Assembly (NCBI RefSeq): GCF_017874355.1
Contig: NZ_JAGGLI010000001.1
Coordinates: 124,001-188,000, forward strand
Reading direction: 5' to 3'
DNA length: 64,000 nt
Source of the DNA: Acetoanaerobium pronyense
Lineage (GTDB): Bacteria > Bacillota > Clostridia > Peptostreptococcales > Filifactoraceae
The notes under the pieces are model-generated. The model had not been told where the DNA came from. It worked only from the letters and a program-made list of their open reading frames with translations, and searched no databases. Numbering within the stretch: the stretch's first letter is position 1; every line of letters begins with the position of its first letter. The position numbers were made by a program, and so were the translations under genes. Of this stretch, positions 63,750 through 64,000 are shown in pieces.

Positions 63750-64000
63750 ATGAATTTTAATAATATTCGAAATATGCATACTGCACTTAATGCTTATTCC
63801 TTAAGAAACGAATCAATAAATAATAATCTAGCAAATGTTAATACCCCAAATTACAAAAGAGAAGTTGTGAGATTCGAAGAATTCTTAAAGGATTCAAGGG
63901 GAAAGTATATAAATGGCTACAAGACTCATGAGAAACACATAGATATTCCGAATATAGGAAGTAGTAAGGCTCCTTATGTTGATAAGGATAGAAGCTTCAG
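63750..64000 (+). CDS. flgB: Flagellar basal body rod protein FlgB, N-terminal part (truncated by window edge)
   Basis: The first 83 codons are present and the frame is open at the window end. The ATG has a GAGGAGGG site. The N-terminus contains the rod-protein signature NNLANVNTPNYKREVV followed by FEEFL, with an ALNAYSLRNESI helix before it, as in FlgB; the family is about 130 residues long. FlgB forms the proximal rod with FlgC and FliE and usually opens the large flagellar operon in Firmicutes, so the cell is probably motile. FlgC or another rod protein is less likely from the start sequence. Confidence 0.88.
   Translation, partial: MNFNNIRNMHTALNAYSLRNESINNNLANVNTPNYKREVVRFEEFLKDSRGKYINGYKTHEKHIDIPNIGSSKAPYVDKDRSF

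Noticed and set aside
1-64000. tRNA or rRNA genes, IS elements, prophage genes, toxin-antitoxin pairs
   Set aside because: No CCA-ending cloverleaf, rRNA segment, transposase, integrase, terminal repeats or phage structural gene was recognised on either strand; the small nucleotidyltransferase has no HEPN partner.

Overview
The window is AT-rich DNA densely packed with genes on the + strand, with short purine-rich ribosome binding sites, frequent TTG/GTG starts and simple hairpin-plus-T-run terminators. The gene content points to a strictly anaerobic, motile, Gram-positive member of the Clostridia: a ferredoxin-dependent 2-oxoacid oxidoreductase, an [FeFe] hydrogenase of the electron-bifurcating type, a superoxide reductase, pyruvate phosphate dikinase and a flagellar rod gene. 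Species cannot be fixed from the sequence. No tRNA, rRNA, CRISPR array, IS element or prophage gene was seen.

Layout. 1-4434: dipeptide/oligopeptide ABC transporter (end of the binding protein, then dppBCDF). 4491-7823: yaaA facing a 2-oxoacid:ferredoxin oxidoreductase pair (korBA, minus strand). 7824-8765: a 0.9-kb gap without an ordinary gene, holding a promoter, a series of hairpins and a terminator, read here as a candidate long structured RNA. 8766-12354: nfeD-floA membrane-microdomain pair with a small membrane protein and a metallo-beta-lactamase-fold protein. 12409-13311: S1-domain protein and superoxide reductase on the minus strand. 13479-18530: phoH-ybeY-dgkA/PAP2-cdd-era-recO and a UBA/DUF4342 protein. 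18662-21599: glyQS. 21769-26249: hydC, a small [2Fe-2S] protein, hydB and hydA.

26460-37785 is the most distinctive block: a tellurium-resistance-type (Ter) stress operon with YceG, TelA, three TerD-family proteins, an AIM24-type protein, a P-type calcium ATPase, a four-domain PRTase-TRSP-StiP-PELOTA fusion and a HAD phosphatase. It combines the calcium-binding TerD arm with the predicted 'biosynthetic module' of Ter systems; no TerC, ATP-grasp or HpcH-type lyase gene is present.

37898-44212 is central carbon metabolism: a CcpN-type repressor, the PPDK regulatory protein, pyruvate phosphate dikinase and, under its own promoter, transketolase. 44315-50834: an ACT-domain protein, then a chorismate-to-pterin operon (pabA, pabB, pabC, a small nucleotidyltransferase, folE, folP, folB, folK, DAHP synthase). 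50965-57982: the macromolecular synthesis region dnaG-rpoD followed by trmK, a Nif3 family protein, a zinc-ribbon protein, RNase HI and an RlmL-type methyltransferase. 58046-59491: lipoprotein with SH3 and glycoside-hydrolase-like domains. 59636-63351: potABCD polyamine uptake. 63750 to the end: start of flgB with a good promoter, presumably opening a flagellar operon.

Most gene neighbours overlap or lie within about 30 bases, so the operons named above are inferred from spacing, common strand and the positions of terminator-like hairpins. Start codons were chosen by ribosome-binding-site spacing and family N-termini and often differ from the longest possible reading frame.
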